64,000 nucleotides of DNA, from contig CALUXW010000002.1 of NCBI GenBank assembly GCA_944324865.1, forward strand, positions 1 to 64,000. Direction: 5' to 3'. This stretch comes from Candidatus Gastranaerophilales bacterium (GTDB lineage Bacteria > Cyanobacteriota > Vampirovibrionia > Gastranaerophilales > Gastranaerophilaceae). This document shows, piece after piece, positions 44,670 through 52,140 of the stretch. A program made the position numbers and the translations under genes. Each line of letters starts with the position of its first letter. Within the stretch, counting starts at the first letter, position 1. The notes under the pieces were generated by a model that was not told where the DNA came from, ran no database searches, and saw nothing but the letters and a program-made list of their open reading frames with translations.

Positions 44670-45236
44670 TTAACCTTCAACAACGCTAAAACTACTATAA
44701 ATACCGCACCAATTAGTACCTCCCGTTGTAGTATCAAAAAATAAACGGTTAATGGTAACTCCATCTGCAGTAAGAGAAGGGATTTCTCCATTTTGCCATT
44801 TTATATTAAGGGGTAAAGTCAAAGTCTTATCCTCTGCAATAGTGAACTCAAAAAGTATATTAACAAATTTTGTATTATCACTTATAGTTGGTAATATTAT
44901 TTGTGAATTTGCAACAATTGCTGCACTATGAACTTTATCTGCAGTTAAGCTAATATCTGCAGTAGGAATTTGACCGTCTTGTGTAGGATCAGGAGTTACT
45001 ATTGTTCCCAGCTTTAAAATTTTATCTCTATCACTGATTAAATCAAGCAAATCTTGACTTTGAGATTCTATAGATTCTATTTGTTCACTTAATGACTCTT
45101 GACTGCTGTTAATCTGCGCACCTAGTGTAGAGCTGATTTGATCCATAGACTCTTTAATATAATTAAAATTATCATTAACCTGTTCGGCAATTGCCTTTTC
45201 TCCAGCCTTAAAAGTATGGGGGATTATATACGGCAT
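44670..45236 (-). CDS. Tail-fibre-like protein, first gene of cassette
   Basis: 188 aa. The N-terminus TFKAGEKAIAEQVNDNFNYI (about 8-27) matches a motif frequent at the start of phage tail-fibre and baseplate-associated proteins ('G..a.A..VN.NF'). A coiled coil (about 30-70, SSQESLSEQIESIESQSQDL) and a beta-rich C-terminal domain with GTNWCGIYSSFSVVEG follow, typical of trimeric fibres. GAGAGGAG five bases before the ATG at 45236 sets the start. No other phage structural genes are in the window. Confidence 0.7.
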   Translation of the reverse strand: MPYIIPHTFKAGEKAIAEQVNDNFNYIKESMDQISSTLGAQINSSQESLSEQIESIESQSQDLLDLISDRDKILKLGTIVTPDPTQDGQIPTADISLTADKVHSAAIVANSQIILPTISDNTKFVNILFEFTIAEDKTLTLPLNIKWQNGEIPSLTADGVTINRLFFDTTTGGTNWCGIYSSFSVVEG

Positions 45237-45440
45237 ATTCACTCCTCTCTTTTATCTTACAAATTAAGAATATTGCTTTTAATCAGTTAAAACAATTACC
45301 GAAATTACATGAGTAAAAAGAGTTAAGTATAAGCTCAAATCATTATGCTACAAGAATTATAGGATAGATTAAAAAAATTAATTTTTGTAAAATTTGAATA
45401 ATTATATTGTTAGAGTATAATTAAATAAATTAAATATTAT

Positions 45441-45514
45441 GTCCACGTAGTTCAGACGGATAGAACGTCACCCTCCTAAGGTGAATGTCGGAGGTTCGAA
45501 TCCTCTCGTGGACA
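45441..45514 (+). tRNA. tRNA-Arg(CCU)
   Basis: Acceptor GTCCACG/CGTGGAC, a D-arm with GTTC...GAAC, anticodon loop CTCCTAA with anticodon CCU (45475-45477), T-arm GGAGG-TTCGAAT-CCTCT. Discriminator A. CCA is not encoded, unlike tRNA-Leu(GAG). An AT-rich run with eight T's follows. Confidence 0.96.
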
Positions 45515-45577
45515 TATTTTTTTTATTAAAACACAATATAAACAGGGAATAAAAATTAAATTACATTTGTAAGTTAC

Positions 45578-45606
45578 TTGACAATATAATTGTTAAGTTA
45601 TATATT
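45578..45606 (+). promoter_or_regulatory. Near-consensus sigma70 promoter
   Basis: TTGACA (45578-45583), exactly 17 nt, TATATT (45601-45606). The expected start near 45613 leads into about 73 nt ending in a strong terminator, with no protein gene on this strand. Confidence 0.7.
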
Positions 45607-45612
45607 ATATTT

Positions 45613-45685
45613 ATATAATTACTTTTAAACTTTTGATAAACCAAAAACACATTACGGGAGTATGCACTTATACTCTCTTTTTTTT
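45613..45685 (+). ncRNA. Predicted small RNA
   Basis: A short unit is bounded by the promoter at 45578-45606 and an intrinsic terminator: GAGTAT-GCACTT-ATACTC (45658-45675) followed by TC and eight T's (45678-45685). The expected transcript is about 73 nt with an unstructured A-rich 5' part. A reading frame starting at 45662 (17 codons) has GGGAG only 1 nt away and runs through both terminators, so coding is unlikely. Confidence 0.55.
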
Positions 45686-45690
45686 CAAAC

Positions 45691-45716
45691 AAAAAACCCG
45701 CTTATCGCGGGTTTTT
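45691..45716. terminator. Bidirectional terminator
   Basis: AAACCCGC-TTATC-GCGGGTTT with A's and T's on both sides. It ends the minus-strand pair at 45737-46536 and backs up the small RNA terminator. Confidence 0.88.
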
Positions 45717-45736
45717 AGGTTAAAGAAAGAATTATA

Positions 45737-46099
45737 TTAAGAACTGAACGACATAAGAGCCTTGACAGAGCGAGCTGTATCTTGGACATCTTTTTCTGAG
45801 TGTAAATTGATTGTGTCATCTAGAATTTTAATAGCTTCACTTTTATCTTTTAAAGCCAACAGTTCGTTAATTGCAGTCATTGCAACACGTGCCGAGAGGT
45901 CATTAATCCCCTTTCCTTTATTTACAATAACTGTTTCAAGAGATTTGTGGGTATTTTTTTTAATTAAAGCTTTACTTGTCATTTCACGAATTTCATCAAT
46001 CGGGCAATTTGTTCCTAATTCATCCAATACCCTTATTGAATCTTCGTCATTGTGACGTGCAAGCGCTTCAATAATGTTTTTAATTCTGCGATTGTTCAT
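45737..46099 (-). CDS. Small helical-repeat protein (HEAT-like), unknown function
   Basis: 120 aa made of repeating amphipathic helices (IIEALARHNDEDSIRVLDEL, later AVMTAINELLALKDKSEAIK-type segments), reminiscent of a short HEAT/ARM solenoid. No signal peptide and no cysteine-based motif. It starts 2 nt after the stop of the preceding FKG-motif gene, so the two are co-translated. It may bind a partner protein. Confidence 0.65.
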   Translation of the reverse strand: MNNRRIKNIIEALARHNDEDSIRVLDELGTNCPIDEIREMTSKALIKKNTHKSLETVIVNKGKGINDLSARVAMTAINELLALKDKSEAIKILDDTINLHSEKDVQDTARSVKALMSFSS

Positions 46100-46101
46100 A
46101 A

Positions 46102-46536
46102 CTATGCCCCCAATTCTTTTCTAAGCATCTGCTCTAGTTCACTAACCGGTTGATTTTGTAATCTTGATACATTGTATTTAAAAATATCAAATTCAACATT
46201 TGTATTGTTTAACATATCAATCGTATTTTTTGTAGTTTCTTTTATTTTTCTACCAAAAGATATTGCAGCACCCTTCATAGAATTAATTTTATTTATTGTG
46301 CCTACCCAAGCACTTGCAAGCATTTTTGTGCCTGAGGCAAGTCTATCTTTTAATGCGGGTTTTTGCGCAGACGTACTTGATTCAAATACATCACTTTGTA
46401 ACAACACACCCTTGAATGTAATTCCGAAAGGATTTGTGTGTAAATTTTGATTATTTTCTGCTTTTTTTGCCCTGCTTGCTTTAAAGTCGTTAAAAGCTTT
46501 GGCAACGCTTGCTCGTAAGGGGGAAATTTTTTGCAT
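46102..46536 (-). CDS. Small protein with internal ITFKG motif, unknown function
   Basis: 144 aa, very basic N-terminus (RASVAKAFNDFKASRAKKAE), then NPFGITFKGVLLQ (about 35-47), then helices (LASGTKMLASAWVGTINKI). I do not recognise the family. The ITFKG peptide resembles segments in two other unrecognised proteins here (62859-63059 and 9084-10451). The start at 46536 is set by GAGAGG 5 nt upstream; an earlier in-frame start exists at 46581. Paired with the HEAT-like gene. Confidence 0.62.
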   Translation of the reverse strand: MQKISPLRASVAKAFNDFKASRAKKAENNQNLHTNPFGITFKGVLLQSDVFESSTSAQKPALKDRLASGTKMLASAWVGTINKINSMKGAAISFGRKIKETTKNTIDMLNNTNVEFDIFKYNVSRLQNQPVSELEQMLRKELGA

Positions 46537-46616
46537 AACAGCCTCTCTATTCACTAACTCCTGTAAAATCGAGGTTATCACACTTTATTAAACAAAAAAT
46601 CATCTTTTTAGTTGAA

Positions 46617-47144
46617 TTAAATTCTAAAACACCCAATTGCTCTTGACTCATCAGCTTCCCAAATTACCACCCAACAGGCGTTTTTTTTGTCATAATTTAT
46701 TTTTACATCATTAAAGATAACTTCTTTTGGTAATTCGCCTTTTCTATACTTATATGCCTCTCTTTGTGCTTTTTTTGCTTCTTTTTTTATTTTTTTTAAT
46801 GTTTTTTTATCTGTAAGATTCTGCGTCATCTGTTTTTCTTTTTTTAAGCTTTTGTAAAAAATCACAGGTATTTTTGCTTTCAATTTACCTGACTGTACAA
46901 ATAGCAAAAATTGCTTATTTTCATCAATTCTAATTTCATAGAATCCTTTTTTAAGCCCCATACCATTTTTATCTACAATATCATTCTCAAGAGCTAATAT
47001 AGGATATTTTGTAGATGGAGGTCCATAATTATAAGAAGGTTTTTGATGTTCTTTTTCGCCACTAAGAGTACCTTTGTAAGGATGCAGTTGATCAATTGCC
47101 GGTCCATAGGGGTTCATAGGTGCATCGTAAGCAGCTATAAGCAT
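46617..47144 (-). CDS. Protein of unknown function downstream of thiC
   Basis: 175 aa. N-terminal proline- and glycine-rich (MNPYGPAIDQLHPYKG), then a beta-rich part and a lysine-rich helical stretch (KKTLKKIKKEAKKAQREAYK), ending in a beta segment (CWVVIWEADESRAIGCFRI). No signal peptide or known domain is seen. It starts 2 nt before the thiC stop region and follows thiC in the same direction, but the product has no visible link to thiamine. Confidence 0.6.
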   Translation of the reverse strand: MLIAAYDAPMNPYGPAIDQLHPYKGTLSGEKEHQKPSYNYGPPSTKYPILALENDIVDKNGMGLKKGFYEIRIDENKQFLLFVQSGKLKAKIPVIFYKSLKKEKQMTQNLTDKKTLKKIKKEAKKAQREAYKYRKGELPKEVIFNDVKINYDKKNACWVVIWEADESRAIGCFRI

Positions 47145-47146
47145 TT

Positions 47147-48418
47147 TTAAAAATATTCCTTAAATATTTTCATAGAACAGTAATCGCCACACATGGTGCA
47201 GGGTGCACCATCTTTTTCGCAATTCAAACCATCAAAGACTGATTTATCAATCGAGTATTCTTTTTGCTTTGTCCAATCAAGATTTTTTCTTGCAATAGAC
47301 ATTTGCTTATCTATCTCGATTGCCTTTTGATAACCGCGAGCAACATCGGCAGCATGTGCTGCAATTTTTGATGCCAAAATTCCTTCTCTTACCTGTTTAG
47401 AATTAGGTAAGCCAAGATGCTCTGCAGGTGTAACATAGCAAAGAAAATCCGCACCATGCATGCCTGCCAAAGTTCCACCTATTGCAGCTGTTATATGGTC
47501 ATAGCCTGGGGCAATATCTGTCACAAGAGGCCCTAAAACATATAATGGTGCATAATCAGTTAATTCCTTAATTGTTTTAATCATAGAAGGTATTTTATCC
47601 ATAGGCACATGTCCGGGGCCCTCCACCATTGCTTGTACTCCTGCTTTTTTAGCACGTTTTACCAATTCGCCTAAAACAATTGTTTCTGCAACCTGTGCCC
47701 TGTCTCCGGCATCTGCTCCACAACCCGGGCGAAGCCCATCTCCCAGAGACAATGTAACATCGTAAGTGCGAGCAATATCTAAAAGTTCATCATAATTAGA
47801 GTAAAGAGGGTTTTCCATGCCTGTTGCTTTTATCCAACATGCAAGCATTGCACCTCCTCGAGATACAATACCCGTAACTCGTCCTTGACGTTCCAACTGG
47901 TCTATTACAAATTTTGTAACACCGCAATGAACAGTTATAAAATCTACCCCATCACGACATTGTTTTTCTATATCAGCAAAAAGTTTGTCTTTAGATAATT
48001 TTGCAATATTATGATACTCGTCAAGAGCTTCCTTGCCTGCCTGATACATTGGAACTGTGCCTATAGGTAAATTTGTTGCTGCTATAATTTTTCTTCTTAC
48101 TTCATCAATATCTTTGCCTGTTGATAAATCCATTAAAACATCTGCACCTGTTTGCTCAATTACTCGAACTTTGTCAAGTTCTTGTTCCATTGTTGAACGT
48201 TCATTTGATGTACCTATATTGGCATTAATTTTAACACTTACTCCTTCACCAACAGCAACAGGAATAGAATTCTTTCTTTGATTATTTTTTAATATAACAA
48301 TTCGGCCTTGCGCTACTTTTTGCCTTATATATTCTTCACTAACTCCTTCTTTTTGTGCCACATAGCTCATCTGTTCGGTAATGTTTCCGGCTTGCGCTTC
48401 TATTATCTGAGTTGACAT
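47147..48418 (-). CDS. thiC: Phosphomethylpyrimidine synthase
   Basis: Radical SAM enzyme converting aminoimidazole ribotide to the thiamine pyrimidine HMP-P. The TIM-barrel core is clear (DFITVHCGVTKFVIDQ, SRGGAMLACWIKATG, VEGPGHVPMDKI). The C-terminal cluster motif CTMCGDYC (CX2CX4C) is intact. At 423 aa it is the shorter bacterial form. It lies 21 nt downstream of a class II aldolase gene. No TPP riboswitch is visible upstream of either gene. Confidence 0.96.
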   Translation of the reverse strand: MSTQIIEAQAGNITEQMSYVAQKEGVSEEYIRQKVAQGRIVILKNNQRKNSIPVAVGEGVSVKINANIGTSNERSTMEQELDKVRVIEQTGADVLMDLSTGKDIDEVRRKIIAATNLPIGTVPMYQAGKEALDEYHNIAKLSKDKLFADIEKQCRDGVDFITVHCGVTKFVIDQLERQGRVTGIVSRGGAMLACWIKATGMENPLYSNYDELLDIARTYDVTLSLGDGLRPGCGADAGDRAQVAETIVLGELVKRAKKAGVQAMVEGPGHVPMDKIPSMIKTIKELTDYAPLYVLGPLVTDIAPGYDHITAAIGGTLAGMHGADFLCYVTPAEHLGLPNSKQVREGILASKIAAHAADVARGYQKAIEIDKQMSIARKNLDWTKQKEYSIDKSVFDGLNCEKDGAPCTMCGDYCSMKIFKEYF

Positions 48419-48439
48419 TATATTTTATCCTTTCAATTA

Positions 48440-49069
48440 TTATTTTTTTAAACTCATTATTTCTTTTATATGTTTTCTGCTTAATTTTTTTGCACCGCCC
48501 AATACCTGTGTGCCAAAATAAGTTTCACTGTAAGCTCTTAATGACTCAAGCGTGTAAAATACTTCTTGCAAAGTATCTGCACCGCTAACTACTCCATGAT
48601 TTTGCATTAAAACAGTATCAGAAATTTTAAAATATTCGACTGTTTCTATTGCAAGCTGCATAGATGAAGGCAGATGATATTTTGCAATAGGAATTTTATT
48701 AAAATATAATACAAATTCAGCCATAATTGGTTCTTGCATTATTCTATTAGAACATGCAAAAGCAGTAATGTATGGACAATGCGAATGTATTATAGCATTT
48801 ATATCGTCCCTCAGGTCATAAATTTGAGTATGTAAAAATTTTTCACTTGATGGTTTTTTCTTTCCATCCAAAACATTTCCATCAAAATCTATTAGCACAA
48901 TATCATCTTCGTCCATATCATTAAGACATACACCTGAGGCTGAAATCAAAATTCCGTCCTTTGTTCTAACGCTAATATTTCCACTTGTAGAAGGGGTCAT
49001 CCCCTTCTGATACAACCTTTTTGACCAATATAAAATATCTTTTTTTGTGCCAACTTCAAAATATTCCAC
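48440..49069 (-). CDS. Class II aldolase/adducin family protein
   Basis: Zinc-dependent sugar-phosphate aldolase or dehydratase of the fuculose-1-phosphate aldolase group. TPSTSGNISVRTKDG (about 26-40), the catalytic-glutamate region KPSSEKFLH, the zinc pair IHSHCPYITAFA and LMQNHGVVSGAD (third zinc histidine) are all present. 209 aa. Substrate not determined; fuculose-, ribulose- and methylthioribulose-phosphates are all possible. GTG start with GGAG upstream. It lies in the same run as thiC. Confidence 0.87.
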   Translation of the reverse strand: MEYFEVGTKKDILYWSKRLYQKGMTPSTSGNISVRTKDGILISASGVCLNDMDEDDIVLIDFDGNVLDGKKKPSSEKFLHTQIYDLRDDINAIIHSHCPYITAFACSNRIMQEPIMAEFVLYFNKIPIAKYHLPSSMQLAIETVEYFKISDTVLMQNHGVVSGADTLQEVFYTLESLRAYSETYFGTQVLGGAKKLSRKHIKEIMSLKK

Positions 49070-49180
49070 TACTTACTCCAAAAATTATTTTTTTATATTG
49101 TACTAAAAACATGTCTATGTTTAAATAATATCAGCGTACTAATTTTTTTGTACGACTCTTTTAAAAAGGACGTGTTTTAA

Positions 49181-50059
49181 ATAACTAAAAATATTAGATT
49201 AGCCAAGCATGCCGGTTTCTGTTACGGTGTCAAAAGGGCGGTTGAGACCACAAAAAAACTTAAATCACAAAACTCAAATAAAAATATTTATGTTTTAGGC
49301 GAGTTAATTCATAATTCTCAAGTTATAAAAGAACTTGAGAATTTAGGAATAAAGACAGTTGAAACATTGCCTGAACATGGTAACGGAATTTGCGTTATAA
49401 GAAGCCATGGAGCATCACTTGAACTTTTAAAAGAAATTGAGGATAAGGGTTACGAGATAGTTGACCTTACTTGTCCTGATGTGAAAAAAGTTCAAAACAA
49501 AGCAATTGAACTTGCAGACGAAGGTTATTTTGTAATTATTTTAGGCAGAGCAGAGCACCCTGAAGTAATGGCAATTTCATCTAATGCAAGAAGTCACGCT
49601 AAAAACTCTGAAGATGTTTTTGTTGCAAAAAATTTAAATTCCATAAAAGAAATTGAAGAAAAAATTAAAAAACAAAATAAAATCGGTATTGTTGTCCAAA
49701 CAACCCAAAGGGTTGAATATTTAAATGAAGTAGTAGATTATCTAAGGACTTTTTGTAAGGATATTAGAATTATGAACACAATTTGCGCTTCAACTTCTCT
49801 TAGACAAAATGAAGCAAAAACATTAGCTCAAGAAAGTGATTTAATGGTAGTTGTCGGTTCTAAAAAAAGTGCTAACACAACTCACTTGGCAGAAATTTTA
49901 CGTCAGATTACAACAACTATTCACATAGAAACAGATTTAGAGCTTAATAATCACAAAGATTTAATTAAAAAAGCTCAAAATATAGGTGTAACAGCAGGCG
50001 CTTCTACACCTGATTACATAATTAATAAAGTAATAGATAAATTATCGAAAGGAGAATAA
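49181..50059 (+). CDS. ispH: 4-hydroxy-3-methylbut-2-enyl diphosphate reductase with apparent AUA start
   Basis: Last step of the MEP pathway, an iron-sulfur enzyme. The three cluster cysteines are C14 (KHAGFCYGVKRAVE), C98 (VDLTCPDVKK) and C202 (NTICASTSLRQ), with HPE and SHGA motifs. Between the in-frame stop at 49178-49180 and C14 there is no ATG, GTG or TTG. ATA at 49181 gives MTKNIRLAKHAGFC, the family's usual N-terminus, with AAAAGGA 10 nt upstream. The first ordinary start, TTG 49367, would remove C14. ATT at 49193 is an alternative. It overlaps the ribosome site of rpsA, so the two are coupled. Confidence 0.88.
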   Translation: MTKNIRLAKHAGFCYGVKRAVETTKKLKSQNSNKNIYVLGELIHNSQVIKELENLGIKTVETLPEHGNGICVIRSHGASLELLKEIEDKGYEIVDLTCPDVKKVQNKAIELADEGYFVIILGRAEHPEVMAISSNARSHAKNSEDVFVAKNLNSIKEIEEKIKKQNKIGIVVQTTQRVEYLNEVVDYLRTFCKDIRIMNTICASTSLRQNEAKTLAQESDLMVVVGSKKSANTTHLAEILRQITTTIHIETDLELNNHKDLIKKAQNIGVTAGASTPDYIINKVIDKLSKGE

Positions 50060-50060
50060 A

Positions 50061-51131
50061 ATGAGTACTTTAGAAACAATCTCGGCCGATGAGTTCGAGA
50101 AAATGCTTGAAGACAGCTACACTTACAAACTAAATGTTGCTGACGTTGTTAAAGGTGTTGTTGTTAAAAAAGAAAAAGATGGCTACTTAGTTGACATCGG
50201 TGCAAAAACAGAAGCATTTTTGCCCAATCGTGAAGTATCCAATTTTACCGACAAAGACCCTGATGAAGTTATTAAACTTTGGGACGAAAAAGAATTTTAT
50301 GTTATGAAAGACGAAGAAGATGATGAAGTTGCGGTTTTATCACTTAAAAAATTATCTTGCGCTCAAGCTTGGCAAAAACTTTCCGACATTAAAGCTAACA
50401 ACGAAAACGTTATCGCAAAAATCGTATCTACAGTTAAAGGTGGCTTAATAGCTGAAATTGAAGGCTTGAGAGGTTTTATCCCATCTTCTCAACTAAGAAC
50501 AGGTTCGCCTTCGGATACTCAAATTAATCAAGAAATTGAAGTTAAAATTCTTGAAGCTGATCCCAAAAGAAATAAACTTATCTTATCTCAAAGACAAGTT
50601 TACACTCAACAAAGAGAAATGGTTGCAGACGAAGTTATCTCTCGTTTAGCAGTTGATCAAATTGTTGAAGGTGAAATTGTAAGAATAGCTGACTTTGGTG
50701 CTTTTGTTGATATTGATGGCATTGACGGACTTCTTCCAATTTCAGAAATTTCTTGGGAAAGAATTAAACATCCGTCTGACGTTGTTTCTTTAGGTCAAAA
50801 AATTGAAGTTAAAGTTATTAAAATTGATGAAGATTTAAAAAGAATTTCATTATCCCTAAAAAGAATGGGCGCTAATCCTTGGGACGAAATTGCAGATAAA
50901 TTTAAAGAAGGCGATGTAATCAAAGGTACAATTAATAAAATTACATCTTTCGGCGCATTTATTAATATCTACCCTGGAGTTGAAGCACTTTTGCCATCAT
51001 CTGAAATATCAGATGAACATGTAAATGTTAATCAACTTTACAACTTGGGTGATGAAATTGAAGTATTAATCAAAAAGTTCACACCACAAGAACACAGAAT
51101 TGGTTTATCTGTTAAAGATATTAAGAACTAG
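50061..51131 (+). CDS. rpsA: 30S ribosomal protein S1
   Basis: 356 aa with four S1 (OB-fold) repeats at about 25-95, 110-175, 195-262 and 280-350. The last three are closest to S1 (e.g. GEIVRIADFGAFVDIDGIDG, and GTINKITSFGAFINIYPGVE). Four repeats is the short form seen in cyanobacteria and Firmicutes. It binds mRNA on the ribosome. Its GGAG lies in the end of ispH. In Clostridia the two are often fused, which makes the adjacency meaningful. Confidence 0.94.
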   Translation: MSTLETISADEFEKMLEDSYTYKLNVADVVKGVVVKKEKDGYLVDIGAKTEAFLPNREVSNFTDKDPDEVIKLWDEKEFYVMKDEEDDEVAVLSLKKLSCAQAWQKLSDIKANNENVIAKIVSTVKGGLIAEIEGLRGFIPSSQLRTGSPSDTQINQEIEVKILEADPKRNKLILSQRQVYTQQREMVADEVISRLAVDQIVEGEIVRIADFGAFVDIDGIDGLLPISEISWERIKHPSDVVSLGQKIEVKVIKIDEDLKRISLSLKRMGANPWDEIADKFKEGDVIKGTINKITSFGAFINIYPGVEALLPSSEISDEHVNVNQLYNLGDEIEVLIKKFTPQEHRIGLSVKDIKN

Positions 51132-51148
51132 TTTCTAAAATATAAATT

Positions 51149-51190
51149 AAAAACCCTAAAGTCAAATGAAAACAGATTTTAGGGTTTTGT
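51149..51190 (+). terminator. Terminator after ispH-rpsA
   Basis: AAAACCCTAAA (51150-51160) pairs with TTTTAGGGTTTT (51177-51188) over 11-12 bp, ending in TGTTTT. Confidence 0.85.
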
Positions 51191-51289
51191 TTTAAGAAAT
51201 ATAATAAATAAAAAAATTGTTTGTATGTTATTTTAACATTTTTTTATTTTTGTGTTTTGCATATTTATTACTCAAGGGGTTAGCAAAAG

Positions 51290-51466
51290 CAATAAAAAAG
51301 GTAGATGAGGTAATAGAATACGCTTAACAATAAGCTAACAAAGTATAACCGAATTATCGAAATAACTCCAATTAGCACTGTCTTAAGAAGAATTACAGAT
51401 GATAAAACCAAAAAATTATGGAAGAATTTTCTCAAGACTGAACACTTGTCAAAAATAGTCACTTAG
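51290..51466 (+). pseudogene. Possible gene remnant
   Basis: Between two core genes lies about 475 nt of spacer. In it, a frame with no start codon but with protein-like composition runs from about 51320 to the TAG at 51464-51466 (e.g. RIIEITPISTVLRRITDD, then TKKLWKNFLKTEHLSKIV). Stops and a frame change lie upstream. This looks like the end of a decayed gene, but could be chance. Nothing else is clear in 51191-51599 except a 14-codon frame at 51513 behind GGGGG. Confidence 0.25.
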
Positions 51467-51599
51467 AGGTAATGAATTAAGAAATATTCAGGAAGGAATA
51501 GGGGGATTTTCTGATGGCTAAGAAAAAGCTGCAAAGCATTATAAGCATACCAAGATAGATTGACAAAAAATAAGTGTGTAAAAAATTATTAATAACATA

Positions 51600-51652
51600 T
51601 ACTAAAACCTTAAAACTTGACAAATAAAAAAGTCGGTTTTAGGGTTTTAGTA
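51600..51652 (+). other. 17-bp hairpin upstream of dtd
   Basis: TACTAAAACCTTAAAAC (51600-51616) and GTTTTAGGGTTTTAGTA (51636-51652) pair over 17 positions with one G-T, around a 19-nt loop. The stem ends 3 nt before AAGGAG of dtd. No T-run follows, so it may govern ribosome access or mRNA stability. Confidence 0.55.
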
Positions 51653-51667
51653 TGTAAGGAGAAAAAA

Positions 51668-52099
51668 ATGAAACTTGTCATACAAAGGGTCTTAAATGCA
51701 AACGTTACGATTGAAAATAATTTACATTCATCAATTAAAAAAGGGCTTTTGGTGCTTTTTGGAGTTGAAAAAGACGACAGTGAAGAAATGCTTGAATATT
51801 TTGCTCAAAAACTATTAAAATTAAGGATTTTTGAAGATGAACAGGGCAAAATGAACAAATCAGTTTTAGATATAAGTGGTGAAATACTTGTTGTATCACA
51901 GTTTACCCTTTGTGCAGATTGTAAAAAAGGCACACGACCCTCTTTTGACAATGCAAAAGAACCAAAAATTGCAAAAGAATATTATGAAAAATTCGTTGAA
52001 ATCTTAAAAAAATCAGCTCTAAATGTTAAAACAGGCATTTTTGGGGCACATATGAAAATAGAACTAATTAACAACGGACCTGTAACCATTATTTTATAA
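51668..52099 (+). CDS. dtd: D-aminoacyl-tRNA deacylase
   Basis: Removes D-amino acids (and glycine from tRNA-Ala) in translation proofreading. SQFTLCADCKKGTRPSF (about 80-96) and C-terminal NNGPVTIIL contain the SQxT and GPVT motifs of the active site. 143 aa. The start at 51668 has AAGGAG seven bases upstream. Confidence 0.95.
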   Translation: MKLVIQRVLNANVTIENNLHSSIKKGLLVLFGVEKDDSEEMLEYFAQKLLKLRIFEDEQGKMNKSVLDISGEILVVSQFTLCADCKKGTRPSFDNAKEPKIAKEYYEKFVEILKKSALNVKTGIFGAHMKIELINNGPVTIIL

Positions 52100-52140
52100 T
52101 ATACCTATACAAGTATTAAAATTTAGGTTAAAATTAAAGA

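Noticed and set aside
43787-45236. Complete prophage
   Set aside because: Only fibre-like genes are seen; no capsid, terminase, portal, integrase or lysis genes occur in the window.
45662-45718. 17-codon frame inside the predicted sRNA
   Set aside because: GGGAG is only 1 nt from the ATG and the frame reads through two terminators.
49367-50059. Shorter ispH reading frame from TTG at 49367
   Set aside because: It would delete the first 62 residues including the cluster cysteine C14; the upstream frame encodes the conserved N-terminus.
51280-51462. Hydrophobic 60-codon frame on the minus strand
   Set aside because: No ribosome site; it is antisense to an AT-rich, coding-like remnant on the plus strand and probably a composition effect.
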